Assembly (NCBI GenBank): GCA_947498065.1
Contig: CANMIS010000002.1
Span: 62,001-126,000, forward strand
DNA: 64,000 nt
Reading direction: 5' to 3'
Origin: an uncultured Erythrobacter sp.
GTDB lineage: Bacteria > Pseudomonadota > Alphaproteobacteria > Sphingomonadales > Sphingomonadaceae
Positions within the stretch are counted from its first letter, which is position 1. Each line of letters opens with the position of its first letter. Under the pieces are notes generated by a model. That model was not told the origin of the DNA, did no database searches, and saw only the letters and a list, made by a program, of their open reading frames with translations. The translations under genes were made by a program, and so were the position numbers. This document shows positions 55,088 through 64,000 of this stretch, piece after piece.

Positions 55088-57844
55088 TTGCAGCAGGCCG
55101 GTCGCGGTGACACAAGCGAGGGTGTGACTGCCCGACGCTCTTGGAACCCCAGCCCAAATCACAGCGATAGCCGTGTTCGAGCCGTGCTTGGGCCGACCAA
55201 CACCGGCAAGACGCATTTGGCGATTGAGCGGATGTGCGCCCATTCCAGCGGGATGATGGGCTTTCCCCTGCGGCTGCTGGCGCGGGAGGTTTACGACCGG
55301 GTGCGCGCGATCAAGGGTGATGCGCAAGTCGCTCTGATCACAGGTGAAGAGCGGATTGAGCCCGAAAATGCGCGCTATTTCTGCTGCACGATGGAGGCGA
55401 TGAACCGCACAGGCGGCAATCACGCATTTGTCGCGATCGATGAGGCCCAAATCGGAGCCGATCCAGAGCGCGGCCACATCTTCACCGACCGGCTGATCAA
55501 TGCGCGCGGCCGCGAAGAGACCATGATCCTGGGTTCGGCCACGCTGGAGCCAATCGTAAAGAAGCTGATCCCGCGCGCTGAACTGGTCGAGCGCCCGCGT
55601 TTCTCCACTCTCACCCATGCCGGACAGACCAAATTGTCACGCCTGCCCCCGCGCAGCGCGATCGTCGCCTTCTCTGTCGAGCAAGTTTACGCGATGGCGG
55701 AAATGCTTCGTCGGTTTAGAGGCGGTGCAGCGGTGGTGATGGGTGCGCTGTCGCCACAAACCCGCAATAAGCAGGTCGAATTGTTCCAGAATGGCGAAGT
55801 TGACTACATCGTCGCCACCGATGCGATTGGCATGGGCCTCAACCTCGATCTGCATCATGTCGCTTTCGCCGCGTTGAGTAAATTTGATGGTCGCCGCAAA
55901 CGCCGCCTGACCCCGGCAGAGATGGCGCAGATCGCGGGCCGTGCCGGGCGGCACCAAACCGATGGCAGCTTCGGCACACTCACCGGTGGCGGCACACGCA
56001 ATGGCGCACCGCTCGAATTTGCTGAGGAAGAGATCTACGCGATTGAGGAGCATCAGTTCGCGCCGCTGACCAAGTTGTTCTGGCGCGAGGCGGAGCCGCG
56101 CTTTGACAGCGTTGGCACCTTGATCGGAGATCTGGAAAGCAAGCCTCAAAGTGATGTTTTGACGGCAGCTCCAAGGGCGATTGACCTCGCAGTTCTAAAG
56201 CGTTTGGCCGAGGATGACCTTGGCCGCACCGTTCGAGGCAGCGGGCAAGTGCGGCGGTTTTGGGAGGCATGCTGTCTTCCCGATTTCCGCCAAATCGGCC
56301 CCGACAATCATGCCCGGTTCGTCGCGCGGCTCTGGCAAGATATGGCCGATGGCTATATCGGCGCAGACTTTGTCGCCGCGCGGATCGCAGAGCTGGACCG
56401 CACGCAAGGGGATATTGATACGCTTCAGGGTAGGATCGCCGCGATTCGATCTTGGGCCTATATTTGCCAGCGGCCCGATTGGGTGCTGGCACGGGATGAG
56501 ATGGCTGCGCGCGCCCGCGCGGTCGAAGCAAAATTATCGGATGCGCTGCATGGGCGGCTCACCGAGAGGTTCGTCAATCGGAGGACGACAATACTTATGA
56601 AGTCGCTGGGACAGGATGCCGACGCATTGCCAGTTACGCTGGAGCCTGATGGGCAAATGTGCGTTGAGGGCGAGCCGATTGGGCGGCTTGATGGGTTTCG
56701 CTTTGTTGTCGATCCCAATGCCACAGTTGCCGACCGCAAAATGCTGCTCGCCGCTGGAGAAAAGGCGCTGCCGACGATCCTAACCCAGCGGGCCAATTGG
56801 TTGCTGGCTGAGGGGCTTGGCGAATTGGAATTGTCTCGCGGCGCGATCCGTTGGCAGGATCGCACTTTGGCCGAGATCACCTTTTCGGCGAATTCTGGGC
56901 CCGAGGATTTCGCAGCGCCGCGCCTGATATTGGCGCGCGATATCTCGAGCTTGCCAGAGGCACCGGGGGCCGCGCTTGAGGCCGGACTGACTCAGTGGCT
57001 GACAAGCCAGCTGGAACCGCTTGAGCCATTGCGCAAACTGGCCGAGGCGGCGCGCGACCCAGAGGCTGGATCGCAAGCGCGCGCTTTGCTGCATATCTTG
57101 ATCGATGCGCGCGGGGTTGTGACGCGCGAAAAGGCCGGACTGGAGCATCTGCCCAAGGAAATGCGCCCGTTCCTGCGCAAATTGGGCGTGACTTTCGGCG
57201 CGCTCGACATTTTCGCCGCGCCTTTGCTGAAACCAGCCCCGCGGCAATTGCTGCATGCGCTGGGCGTCGACAAACGGCCGCTGAACCCCTCCATGTTGCC
57301 GGTCATTCCAGAGGCAAAGGGCCTCCCTGCTGGATATCGTCCAGCCGGCACTCAAGCGATCAGGGTTGATCTGGCGGAGAAGATTTTCCGCGCGGCCTTT
57401 GATGCCCGCGCCAAAGCTCAAGAAGAGGCGGGCAAGCAGCGCAATCTCAAATTTGCGCTCGATCTGGCGCTGCCGATCTCAATTGGTCTGGAAGAAGACA
57501 ATGCGCGCCGCCTGCTGAGTGCAGCTGGTTTCCGGGTGCAGCGTGCCCGCACGCTCGCCGAGGGGGCATTTGGACCGCCCGCACCTGACAGCTGGACCTG
57601 GCGACCCAAGCGCGCTGGCGATGACAATCCGCGCCGACGCCGCCCCAATGCCAAGGGCAAAGGCGCTGGCACCAATAGCAAGCGTGAAGACGGTAAGCAT
57701 AAGAGCGCAAAACACGGCAAAGGGGGCAAAGGCTCACCCCAAGGTCGGCCACAGGGCAAACCGCAAAACCGCAGCAAGAAGCCCGACACTGGCCCAGCCA
57801 AGGCCAGCGGCGCCTTCGATGCTTTGGCGGATCTCTTGCGCTAA
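55088..57844 (+). CDS. SUV3-like DEAD-family RNA/DNA helicase
   Basis: Superfamily 2 helicase of the mitochondrial SUV3 type, common in alphaproteobacteria. Walker A in LGPTNTGKT (residues 34-42), DEAQ box (VAIDEAQIGADPERGH), GSATL, TDAIGMGLNLDLHHV and QIAGRAGRH (motif VI). The C-terminal 120 residues are Lys/Gly/Pro-rich, an RNA-binding-type tail. The partner in mitochondria is PNPase; here the next gene encodes an S4 RNA-binding protein (TAATG overlap). Start: TTG 55088 or GTG 55124; no ATG precedes the Walker motif. Confidence 0.9.
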   Translation: MQQAGRGDTSEGVTARRSWNPSPNHSDSRVRAVLGPTNTGKTHLAIERMCAHSSGMMGFPLRLLAREVYDRVRAIKGDAQVALITGEERIEPENARYFCCTMEAMNRTGGNHAFVAIDEAQIGADPERGHIFTDRLINARGREETMILGSATLEPIVKKLIPRAELVERPRFSTLTHAGQTKLSRLPPRSAIVAFSVEQVYAMAEMLRRFRGGAAVVMGALSPQTRNKQVELFQNGEVDYIVATDAIGMGLNLDLHHVAFAALSKFDGRRKRRLTPAEMAQIAGRAGRHQTDGSFGTLTGGGTRNGAPLEFAEEEIYAIEEHQFAPLTKLFWREAEPRFDSVGTLIGDLESKPQSDVLTAAPRAIDLAVLKRLAEDDLGRTVRGSGQVRRFWEACCLPDFRQIGPDNHARFVARLWQDMADGYIGADFVAARIAELDRTQGDIDTLQGRIAAIRSWAYICQRPDWVLARDEMAARARAVEAKLSDALHGRLTERFVNRRTTILMKSLGQDADALPVTLEPDGQMCVEGEPIGRLDGFRFVVDPNATVADRKMLLAAGEKALPTILTQRANWLLAEGLGELELSRGAIRWQDRTLAEITFSANSGPEDFAAPRLILARDISSLPEAPGAALEAGLTQWLTSQLEPLEPLRKLAEAARDPEAGSQARALLHILIDARGVVTREKAGLEHLPKEMRPFLRKLGVTFGALDIFAAPLLKPAPRQLLHALGVDKRPLNPSMLPVIPEAKGLPAGYRPAGTQAIRVDLAEKIFRAAFDARAKAQEEAGKQRNLKFALDLALPISIGLEEDNARRLLSAAGFRVQRARTLAEGAFGPPAPDSWTWRPKRAGDDNPRRRRPNAKGKGAGTNSKREDGKHKSAKHGKGGKGSPQGRPQGKPQNRSKKPDTGPAKASGAFDALADLLR

Positions 57845-58101
57845 TGCGGCTCGACCGGCTGCTGGTCTATCTCAGATTCGCGCGGACCCGATCCCGCGCA
57901 CAAAAGATGATCGCAAGCCGCTCTTTACGCTGCAATAGAAAGCATGTGATGCGCGCATCCGAAGATGTTGTAGCAGGCGACGTGCTGACTTTAGCAATCG
58001 GTAATGAAGTGCGCGTAGTTGAGATCACCTCGCTGCCAAAGCGGCGCGGGTCGCCCGACGAAGCACGCACGCACTACCGCGAGCTTGACCGCGCTGGGTA
58101 A
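57844..58101 (+). CDS. S4-domain RNA-binding protein (Hsp15-like)
   Basis: 85 residues: [49 protein letters not shown] is an S4 domain. Hsp15 (HslR) binds stalled 50S subunits with peptidyl-tRNA. The TAATG overlap with the helicase gene points to coupling; the pair is widespread in the class. Confidence 0.9.
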   Translation: MRLDRLLVYLRFARTRSRAQKMIASRSLRCNRKHVMRASEDVVAGDVLTLAIGNEVRVVEITSLPKRRGSPDEARTHYRELDRAG

Positions 58102-58148
58102 AGCGCACTAGCAGCGCTCGAAACGGTATCGAAAGAAAGCCTTACCTC

Positions 58149-58487
58149 ATGACTTACGTCGTCACCGACGCCTGTATCAAATGCAAATACACCGATTGTG
58201 TCGAAGTTTGCCCGGTCGATTGCTTCTATGAAGGCGACAACATGCTGGTGATCAACCCCAGCGAATGCATCGATTGCGGCGTGTGTGAACCAGAATGCCC
58301 AGCCGAAGCGATTTTGCCTGATACCGAAGACGGCCTGGAAAAGTGGCTGGAGCTCAACACCAAGCTGTCCGCCGAATGGCCCAATATCACGAGCCAGAAG
58401 GACGCGCCTGCAGACGCCGATGATTTCAAAGGCGTCGAAGGCAAGTTTGAGAAGTACTTTAGCGAGGCACCGGGCGAAGGCGATTAA
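58149..58487 (+). CDS. fdxA: 7Fe/[3Fe-4S][4Fe-4S]-type ferredoxin FdxA
   Basis: [25 protein letters not shown] holds the first cluster set and [17 protein letters not shown] the second. The first set has the Cys spacing of FdxA (Azotobacter FdI-like). 112 residues with an acidic C-terminal extension. Electron donor, partner unknown. The next gene, carD, is a common neighbour in this order. Confidence 0.93.
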   Translation: MTYVVTDACIKCKYTDCVEVCPVDCFYEGDNMLVINPSECIDCGVCEPECPAEAILPDTEDGLEKWLELNTKLSAEWPNITSQKDAPADADDFKGVEGKFEKYFSEAPGEGD

Positions 58488-58611
58488 GGCCCGAACGCCG
58501 GCGCTAGCCAAAGTGTAACAAAGACCCTGCCCGGGCATCCACTCCTATAGCTAGAAACGCTGACAGGCGGCCAATAGAGTTGCGATTCGCAATTTTGTTG
58601 CGGTTGTGCTA

Positions 58612-58617
58612 TATAAT
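58612..58617 (+). promoter_or_regulatory. Possible -10 box in the 295-base fdxA-carD intergenic region
   Basis: An exact TATAAT lies about 170 bases before the carD ATG. No good -35 hexamer sits 16 to 18 bases upstream, so this is a weak call. The remaining intergenic sequence shows no gene. Confidence 0.3.
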
Positions 58618-58782
58618 TGTTCAACCGCGCTGGTTGGTCCCAGCGCCGGGTCGAAAAACAGGAAGGTTTCAGACCAGTAGCAACAGATCCGGCAATGATT
58701 AGACGGCGTTTGCACATCGCGGCGCCGCTGGAAGACATGTCGGCTATTTGCAATTGAACTGAGCCAATTGAAAGGAACTCGC

Positions 58783-59319
58783 ATGGCAAGCAATGTGCCT
58801 GCTTTTACCGTTGGCGACTATGTCGTTTATCCCAAACACGGCGTTGGCCGCGTGATCGAACTTCAAAACGAAGAGATCGCCGGCATGCAGCTTGAACTGT
58901 ATGTGCTGCGCTTCGAAAAAGAGCGGATGACCCTGCGGGTGCCCACCAATAAGGTTGAAGCGATCGGCATGCGCAAGCTGTCGAGCGACAAGACTTTGAA
59001 AGAAGCGATGGAAACGCTCAAGGGCAAGCCAAAGGTCAAGCGCACCATGTGGTCGCGCCGCGCGCAAGAATACGAAGCGAAGATCAATTCTGGCGAAATC
59101 GTGCTGATCGCTGAGGTTACCCGCGATCTGTTCCGCCCCGAAGACCAGCCCGAGCAGAGCTATTCTGAGCGGCAGATCTTTGAAGCAGCATCCAGCCGCC
59201 TCGCACGCGAGCTGGCCGCGATGGAAGAGACCGACGAGCCAACCGCGCTTGAGAAGATTCTCGACGTTCTGCGCGAACATGCGCCGCAATATTACGATAA
59301 TCCGGACGAGGAAGGCTAA
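58783..59319 (+). CDS. carD: CarD-family transcriptional regulator
   Basis: FTVGDYVVYPKHGVGRVIELQNEEIAGMQLELYVLRFEKERMTLRVPTNK is the CarD/RID Tudor-like domain that binds the RNA polymerase beta subunit; the helical C-terminal part (KTMWSRRAQEYEAKINSG and on) binds DNA. 178 residues from ATG 58783, with AAGGAA five bases upstream. CarD stabilises open promoter complexes at rRNA and other promoters. Confidence 0.95.
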   Translation: MASNVPAFTVGDYVVYPKHGVGRVIELQNEEIAGMQLELYVLRFEKERMTLRVPTNKVEAIGMRKLSSDKTLKEAMETLKGKPKVKRTMWSRRAQEYEAKINSGEIVLIAEVTRDLFRPEDQPEQSYSERQIFEAASSRLARELAAMEETDEPTALEKILDVLREHAPQYYDNPDEEG

Positions 59320-59345
59320 GCCCTCCACTCCTATTGCAATGTTTC

Positions 59346-59378
59346 AAAGGGGCTGCCTGATAAGGGCGGCCCCTTTCC
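59346..59378 (+). terminator. Likely terminator hairpin after carD
   Basis: AAAGGGGCTGCC pairs with GGCGGCCCCTTT over 12 positions (one G-U) with a short loop. The T-run is only three bases. Confidence 0.6.
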
Positions 59379-59472
59379 ATTTGCGCGCCAGAAACCAGTC
59401 AATGCTTGAACCTTCGCATCCAGTGTATTATATGACTAATACGCTATTCAAAATTCCGTGGAGGATCCCCCA

Positions 59473-60273
59473 ATGCTGACACCTTTTTCAAAACGCATCG
59501 CGCCCGTCGCTGCCCTCATGCTGGGGGTCGGCCTGTCCGGCTGTGAAGTGGACATCAATGCCGGCGGTGACGGGGTGCCATTGGCCGAACTCGAAATGAC
59601 CGGTGCGACGCCTGATTCGCTTTCTATTGCAGGGCCCGACAAGGTCATCATCACCGAAGGCGAAACGCTCGACATAACGGTTGAGGGCGATGACGAAGCG
59701 GTCGAAACCCTGCGCTTTGATCTCGATGGCAGCGATCTCTCCATTTACCGTGAAGACGGCTGGGACAGCGGCGGTTCGACGACTGTTCGCATCACCATGC
59801 CCGCTCCGCGCGATATCAATATCGGCGGCAGCGGCGATGTCGAAACCCCGGTTATGGCTGATAGCGCCTCAATCAATATTGGTGGCAGCGGCAGCGTGAC
59901 TGTTGCTGAATTCGATGCGAGCCGGCTGGACGTGAACATCGGCGGGTCCGGCACCGTTAACGGCGCGGGTTCTGCGGACCGGTTGGAGGTAAGGATCGGC
60001 GGCAATGGCAACGTAAATCTCAATGATCTAATGGCCGAACGCGCCGAAGTGACGATCGGCGGGTCCGGCGATGTGGCCTTCTCTTCTGATGGCACAGTCG
60101 AGGCGACCATTGCTGGGTCAGGCGATATCAACGTGTTCGGCAGCGCCAAGTGCGAGCTCAATTCGGTTGGCTCAGGCGACCTCAATTGCGCGCCCCGCGC
60201 AGGCGCAGAACCGGCCGCAGATGAACCAGCAACAGAAACGGAAACACCGCAAGACGAGGCTGACGAGAGCTAA
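59473..60273 (+). CDS. DUF2807 (head GIN domain) lipoprotein
   Basis: Lipobox GLSGC after a signal segment. The rest is the beta-helix of DUF2807 with repeated GGSG-x-V units (INIGGSGDVE, INIGGSGSVT, VNIGGSGTVN, VTIGGSGDVA) and an acidic tail. 266 residues from ATG 59473 (GGAGG eight bases upstream). Putative auto-transporter adhesin family; function unknown. The following gene is also a lipoprotein. Confidence 0.9.
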   Translation: MLTPFSKRIAPVAALMLGVGLSGCEVDINAGGDGVPLAELEMTGATPDSLSIAGPDKVIITEGETLDITVEGDDEAVETLRFDLDGSDLSIYREDGWDSGGSTTVRITMPAPRDINIGGSGDVETPVMADSASINIGGSGSVTVAEFDASRLDVNIGGSGTVNGAGSADRLEVRIGGNGNVNLNDLMAERAEVTIGGSGDVAFSSDGTVEATIAGSGDINVFGSAKCELNSVGSGDLNCAPRAGAEPAADEPATETETPQDEADES

Positions 60274-60325
60274 TCCGGCGCATCCCTCACTTGCCAAGCG
60301 GCAGGATGCGCGCAACAAGGACTGC

Positions 60326-60670
60326 ATGCGCGCACCTTCCCCTGCCTCAAACCTGGCCCTCGCCCTTGTTTCAAGCATCGCTTTGAGCGGTTGCCTCGCC
60401 CGCACTGCGCTCGACGTAGTGACGGCGCCGGTGAAGGTCGCCGGCAAAGCGGTGGATGTGGCAACCACCAGCCAGTCTGAGGCTGACGAAAACCGCGGAC
60501 GCGAAATTCGTCGCCGTGAAGAGAAACTCGGCAAGCTTGAGCGCAAATACGACAAGCAGATCGAGGAATGCCGCGAGGGCGATGATGCGGCCTGCGATGA
60601 GGCTCAGGCGACCTATGCTGAAATGCAGGAAATCCTGCCAACCGTCCCGGTAGAGCCGGAAGACGATTAG
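60326..60670 (+). CDS. Small lipoprotein with coiled coil
   Basis: 114 residues. Lipobox SSIALSGC, then LARTALDVVTAPVKVAGKAVDVATTSQSEADENRGREIRRREEKLGKLERKYDKQIEECREGDDAACDEA: a short hydrophobic linker, a charged coiled coil and two Cys. ATG 60326 has AAGGA four bases upstream. Function unknown. Its stop overlaps the convergent Sua5 gene by 4 bases. Confidence 0.75.
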   Translation: MRAPSPASNLALALVSSIALSGCLARTALDVVTAPVKVAGKAVDVATTSQSEADENRGREIRRREEKLGKLERKYDKQIEECREGDDAACDEAQATYAEMQEILPTVPVEPEDD

Positions 60671-61599
60671 TCTGGCGGGGTCGCCGCCCTGCGCAATCGA
60701 TCATTGATGGCGATGCCGATGCCTTCCTCTGGGACGGGGGCAATGGCAATGCGCTGCTTTTCAGAGGCAGCGCCCCTGTGCAGGCAATCATAGAGGCGGG
60801 ACGCAGCCTCGGTTAAATCGCCCGCCACTGACAATGTGCAATCGCCCGATACAGCGCCGAACCCGATCAAAAACTCACTCGCATCTGCGTGGCCAGCGTT
60901 TAGGCGCACTGGTTTGCCCGGCGCATAGTGGCTGGCGAGCTGACCGGGGGCCTCGAAACCTCTTACCTCGCCTCGATGCGTACCTGCCAACACCACAGGG
61001 CCCGGCCGCAATTCTTCCAAGCTGCCATCGCCGCGAACAGCTACAATCGTCGATTCAACACCAGCCTGCGTCGGTCCGCCATCGAGCACCAGATCAATCC
61101 GGCCATCGAGTGATGCAAGCACATGGCGTGCGGTTGTTGGGCTGATGAACCCGCTGCGATTGGCAGACGGCGCGGCCAGCGGAAAATCCACTGCCTCCAG
61201 CAAGGCCTGCATCACGGGGTGAGCGGGCGCTCGCAGCGCAACCGTGGGTAGACCTGCCGTCACTGCGCCAGCGAGCTTTGCCTCCGGTTTGCACGGCAAA
61301 ACCAATGTCAGCGGACCGGGCCAGTGTTGATCCGCCAGCAACCGCGCCGCATCCGAAATCTCGGCCAGCTCTTCCGCTTGCTCTATGTCACGCACATGCA
61401 CGATCAGCGGGTTGAAATCCGGCCGTCCCTTGGCCGCGTAAATCTTCGCAACAGCCTCGGCGCTATCTGCCCTCGCAGCCAGCCCATAGACGGTCTCTGT
61501 TGGCACTGCGACAAGTCCGCCCGAATCGAGAATCGCCACAGCGCGCGCAATCCCCTGCGCATCCGCATCCAGCACTTCCGTAAGGTTCTTGTCGCTCAT
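60667..61599 (-). CDS. L-threonylcarbamoyladenylate synthase, Sua5/YwlC type
   Basis: First step of t6A37 tRNA modification. VAVPTETVYGLAARA, KGRPDFNPL, PAPHPVMQAL-like VALRAPAHPVMQ, PLAAPSANRSG and the C-terminal Sua5 domain (from about 220, ending at 310) fit Sua5 rather than the short TsaC. ATG at 61599; the frame to 61686 is not supported. Divergent from the acyl-CoA dehydrogenase gene (92-base gap). Confidence 0.93.
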   Translation of the reverse strand: MSDKNLTEVLDADAQGIARAVAILDSGGLVAVPTETVYGLAARADSAEAVAKIYAAKGRPDFNPLIVHVRDIEQAEELAEISDAARLLADQHWPGPLTLVLPCKPEAKLAGAVTAGLPTVALRAPAHPVMQALLEAVDFPLAAPSANRSGFISPTTARHVLASLDGRIDLVLDGGPTQAGVESTIVAVRGDGSLEELRPGPVVLAGTHRGEVRGFEAPGQLASHYAPGKPVRLNAGHADASEFLIGFGAVSGDCTLSVAGDLTEAASRLYDCLHRGAASEKQRIAIAPVPEEGIGIAINDRLRRAATPPD

Positions 61600-61690
61600 G
61601 CGATCTGCGCTATATTCAAGTGTAAGCCCTGCCAAGAGGCAGGCGGCCTCCAGCCGAGAAATGCACCCAATCAAAGGACGACCCACGCCC

Positions 61691-63433
61691 GTGACCCCTT
61701 ACACGCCCCCTACCCAAGACCAATTGCTCGCCATCCGAGTGAACGCTGGGATCGAAGAGCTGGCGCAAAGCGAGCGCTTTGCCAATGCAGAGGCCGATTT
61801 GGTCGAGGCGATTGTCGATGGCGTGGGCCAGTTTGCGGCTGGCGAGTTCGCGCCGCTCAACCGCGTGGGCGACCTTGAAGGTGCAAAGCTGGAAAATGGT
61901 GTGGTGCGCCTGCCAGAGGGATTTGAGCCCGCCTATCACGCCTATGTCGAGCAGGGCTGGAACGCGATCGCCTCACCAGAGGAGTTCGGCGGCCAGGGCC
62001 TGCCCTTCACTCTGTCTTGCAACGTGCTGGAGAACCTCGGGTCCGCCAATATGGCCTTCACCCTGCTGCCCATGCTGTCAGTCGGCGCGATTGAAGCGAT
62101 TGGCCACCATGGCAGCAAGGATCAGCAGGCGAAGTACATGCCGGATCTGGTGAGCGGCAAATGGTCTGGCACCATGAACCTGACCGAACCAGCCGCGGGC
62201 AGCGATGTGGGCGCGCTGCGCTCTACCGCAGAGCCGATCACCGAGGGTGAGCACGCCGGGAAGTACCGGATTGCTGGCCAGAAGATCTACATCACCTGGG
62301 GTGAGCACGATCTGGCTGAAAACATCATTCACCTGGTGCTCGCACGGCTGCCCGATGCGCCAGAGGGTTCACGCGGCATCTCGCTGTTCCTCGTCCCGAA
62401 GTACCACGTCAATGACGACGGATCGCTCGGCAATCGCAATGATGTGCGCTGCGTCAGCCTGGAGCATAAGCTCGGCATCAACGCCTCGCCTACTTGCGTA
62501 ATGAGCTACGGCGACAATGGCGAATGCATTGGCGAGCTGGTCGGCGCGGAAAACCGCGGGCTGATGGCCATGTTCACGATGATGAACAATGCGCGGATCA
62601 ATGTCGGCAACCAAGGCGCGCAAATCGCTGAGCGGGCGACGCAGCAGGCGATCTATTATGCAATGGACCGGGTGCAATCGGCCCGCGCTGGCTCGCCAGA
62701 CAAAACCCCCGTTGCGATCATTGAGCATCCCGATGTGCGGCGCATGATCCTGCGCATGAAGGCCCTGACGGAGGGTGTTCGCGCGCTGCTATATTACTGC
62801 GCCGGCCAAGTGGATCGGGGCACAATTGGCGATGAAGGCGCAGGCGAACGCGCCGAAGTGCTGGTTCCACTGGTCAAGGCCTGGGGCACGGACATGGGCG
62901 TCGAGGTGTCGGGTATCGGTATCCAAGTGCATGGCGGCATGGGCTTTGTTGAAGAGACTGGCGCCGCGCAGCACTGGCGCGATTCCAAGATCGCCCCGAT
63001 CTATGAAGGCACCAATGGCATTCAGGCCGCCGATCTGGTGACCCGCAAGCTCGGCATGTCGGGCGGCGAAGCTGTCATTGGCCTGTTTGAGGAAATCGCC
63101 CGAGACGCGAGCGAAGAAGTGGGCCTTGCGGGGCTCGCCAGCGATTGCGCGAATATCGCCCGCTGGATGCGCGATGAGGCAAGCCTGGATGATCGCTTGG
63201 CTGGCAGCACCGCGTTCTGCACTATGGCTGCGGTCGCGGTCGCCGGGTGGCAAATGCTGCGCCAGGTGCGCGCTATCGCCGAAGGGGCCGCGCCTGCTCT
63301 AGCGGAGACCAAGCCGGTGACAACGCGCTTCTTCCTCGATCATATCGTACCAGAAGCCTCTGGCTTGAAGGCCAGCGCGATCAGCGGCTCAGACCTGCTG
63401 TATGCCTTGAGCGCAGACAAACTCGCAAGCTAA
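61691..63433 (+). CDS. Acyl-CoA dehydrogenase (FadE/DmdC-like, with extra C-terminal domain)
   Basis: FAD-dependent beta-oxidation enzyme. NLTEPAAGSDVGALRSTAEP, IYITWGEHDLAENIIHLVLAR, NNARINVGNQG, QVHGGMGFVEE and YEGTNGIQA (catalytic Glu) are in place; a C-terminal domain of about 120 residues is typical of the long form. GTG 61691 (580 residues, starting MTPYTPP) is preferred; ATG 61661 is the alternative. Substrate chain length unknown. Confidence 0.9.
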   Translation: MTPYTPPTQDQLLAIRVNAGIEELAQSERFANAEADLVEAIVDGVGQFAAGEFAPLNRVGDLEGAKLENGVVRLPEGFEPAYHAYVEQGWNAIASPEEFGGQGLPFTLSCNVLENLGSANMAFTLLPMLSVGAIEAIGHHGSKDQQAKYMPDLVSGKWSGTMNLTEPAAGSDVGALRSTAEPITEGEHAGKYRIAGQKIYITWGEHDLAENIIHLVLARLPDAPEGSRGISLFLVPKYHVNDDGSLGNRNDVRCVSLEHKLGINASPTCVMSYGDNGECIGELVGAENRGLMAMFTMMNNARINVGNQGAQIAERATQQAIYYAMDRVQSARAGSPDKTPVAIIEHPDVRRMILRMKALTEGVRALLYYCAGQVDRGTIGDEGAGERAEVLVPLVKAWGTDMGVEVSGIGIQVHGGMGFVEETGAAQHWRDSKIAPIYEGTNGIQAADLVTRKLGMSGGEAVIGLFEEIARDASEEVGLAGLASDCANIARWMRDEASLDDRLAGSTAFCTMAAVAVAGWQMLRQVRAIAEGAAPALAETKPVTTRFFLDHIVPEASGLKASAISGSDLLYALSADKLAS

Positions 63434-63506
63434 ACGGCACGGCAGGTCCACGCGGCAAAGTTGCGCCGTGCGACTTTTGCGCGAAGCCCTCGCCTGTACC
63501 TAGGCG

Positions 63507-64000
63507 TCACTCGGCGGGCTGGATGCGCGCATAGTCGTCTTCGCCAAAGCTCGCATTGGGGCTACCGCTGAGCTCGCGTTGAGGCTCCAAACGGCGACCC
63601 TGTAAACGTTCGATCCCTGCACCGGGTTCAGCACCGGGCGCAACAGCGCGCCAGATGATCCCCGCGGTGTCGTCTGATACCAACAAAGAGCCATCGCCGC
63701 CCCATTCGACCCAAGTTGGCCGGCCCTTTGTCGTGCCGTCCTCGTTCAAAAAGCCGGTCAGCACGGGCACAGGCTTGCCCGTCGGATTGCCGCGTTCGTC
63801 AAAGGCGACATAGACCACATCATAGCCAGATGGCGGCTTGCGATTCCACGAACCATGGCGCGCGATGAATGCGCCGCTGGCAAAGCCGTCCCCCATGCGG
63901 TGGCCTTCTTTGGTGAAGACCAGGCCCAGCGCGGCGACATGCGGGCCAAGCGCATATTCCGGATAGCGCGCATATTCCATCAGATAGGCCGGCATCGGTG
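63507..64000 (-). CDS. Sorbosone dehydrogenase-like PQQ protein, 5' end outside window
   Basis: C-terminal part of a beta-propeller sugar dehydrogenase: HGSWNRKPPSGYDVVYVAF, RPTWVEWGGDGSLLVSDDTAGIIWRAV. The frame remains open to 64000, so the 162 residues visible are the end of a larger protein (family about 420 or more). Probably periplasmic. Converges with the acyl-CoA dehydrogenase gene. Confidence 0.8.
   Translation of the reverse strand, partial: PMPAYLMEYARYPEYALGPHVAALGLVFTKEGHRMGDGFASGAFIARHGSWNRKPPSGYDVVYVAFDERGNPTGKPVPVLTGFLNEDGTTKGRPTWVEWGGDGSLLVSDDTAGIIWRAVAPGAEPGAGIERLQGRRLEPQRELSGSPNASFGEDDYARIQPAE

Noticed and set aside
60071..60325. Upstream extension of the small lipoprotein frame
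   Set aside because: Overlaps the DUF2807 gene; the signal peptide and ribosome-binding site place the start at 60326.

Overview
The window looks like a chromosomal segment of a sphingomonad-type alphaproteobacterium (Erythrobacteraceae/Sphingomonadaceae). The basis is the proA-nadD-rsfS-rlmH-envC-ctpA gene order, the TrcR (DUF1013) regulator, a DUF1192 protein, a SUV3-like helicase followed by an S4 protein, FdxA and CarD, and the style of the encoded proteins. No rRNA, tRNA, CRISPR array or insertion sequence was seen.

Bases 1 to about 30900 are a large surface-polysaccharide locus. From 21569 down to 1 every gene is on the minus strand, mostly with overlapping or abutting start and stop codons. 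In transcription order the block encodes a capsule-synthesis-like protein, a very short hexapeptide acyltransferase, a Wzx-type flippase and a Wzy-type polymerase. Next come five pseudaminic acid genes (pseB, C, F, G, I) with a formyltransferase-like gene between pseG and pseI. They are followed by a CgeB-like glycosyltransferase, a sugar epimerase, a hexapeptide acetyltransferase, a Gfo/Idh/MocA oxidoreductase, a GT-B-like protein, a DegT aminotransferase, a GNAT, a second O-antigen ligase/polymerase-like protein, Wza, Wzc and a TPR protein cut by the window edge. Divergently, from 21949, lie a small PglC-type phosphoglycosyl transferase, an SDR (convergent), a WbpM/PglF-type 4,6-dehydratase, a UDP-glucuronate 4-epimerase and the dTDP-rhamnose genes in the order rfbA-C-D-B. 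Together these suffice for a Wzx/Wzy-dependent polysaccharide containing a nonulosonate, rhamnose, perhaps galacturonate and a diamino sugar.

Bases 30900 to 64000 are mainly housekeeping and visibly more GC-rich. The minus-strand run proA-nadD-rsfS-rlmH-envC-ctpA-dsbB-coq7 (37689 to 30926) covers proline and NAD synthesis, ribosome silencing and methylation, wall processing, disulfide formation and ubiquinone synthesis. An M23 endopeptidase overlaps a bactofilin gene. Then come an acyl-CoA ligase, TrcR, a GST with a quinone oxidoreductase, ClpA, a ligase-associated exonuclease with an ATP-dependent DNA ligase, a gamma carbonic anhydrase, two tandem GNATs, hemB, another M23 protein, the SUV3-like helicase with S4 protein, ferredoxin, CarD, two lipoproteins, a Sua5-type enzyme, an acyl-CoA dehydrogenase and the end of a sorbosone dehydrogenase-like gene.

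Points that most deserve a second look: rlmH and nadD, two genes of one operon, have no ATG/GTG/TTG at the position their conserved N-termini require (ATA, and CTG or ACG, are found instead); the pseudaminic acid set lacks an adjacent PseH acetyltransferase and carries a formyltransferase-like gene in its place; an unclassified GT-B-like protein with HP and serine motifs is a candidate nonulosonate transferase.
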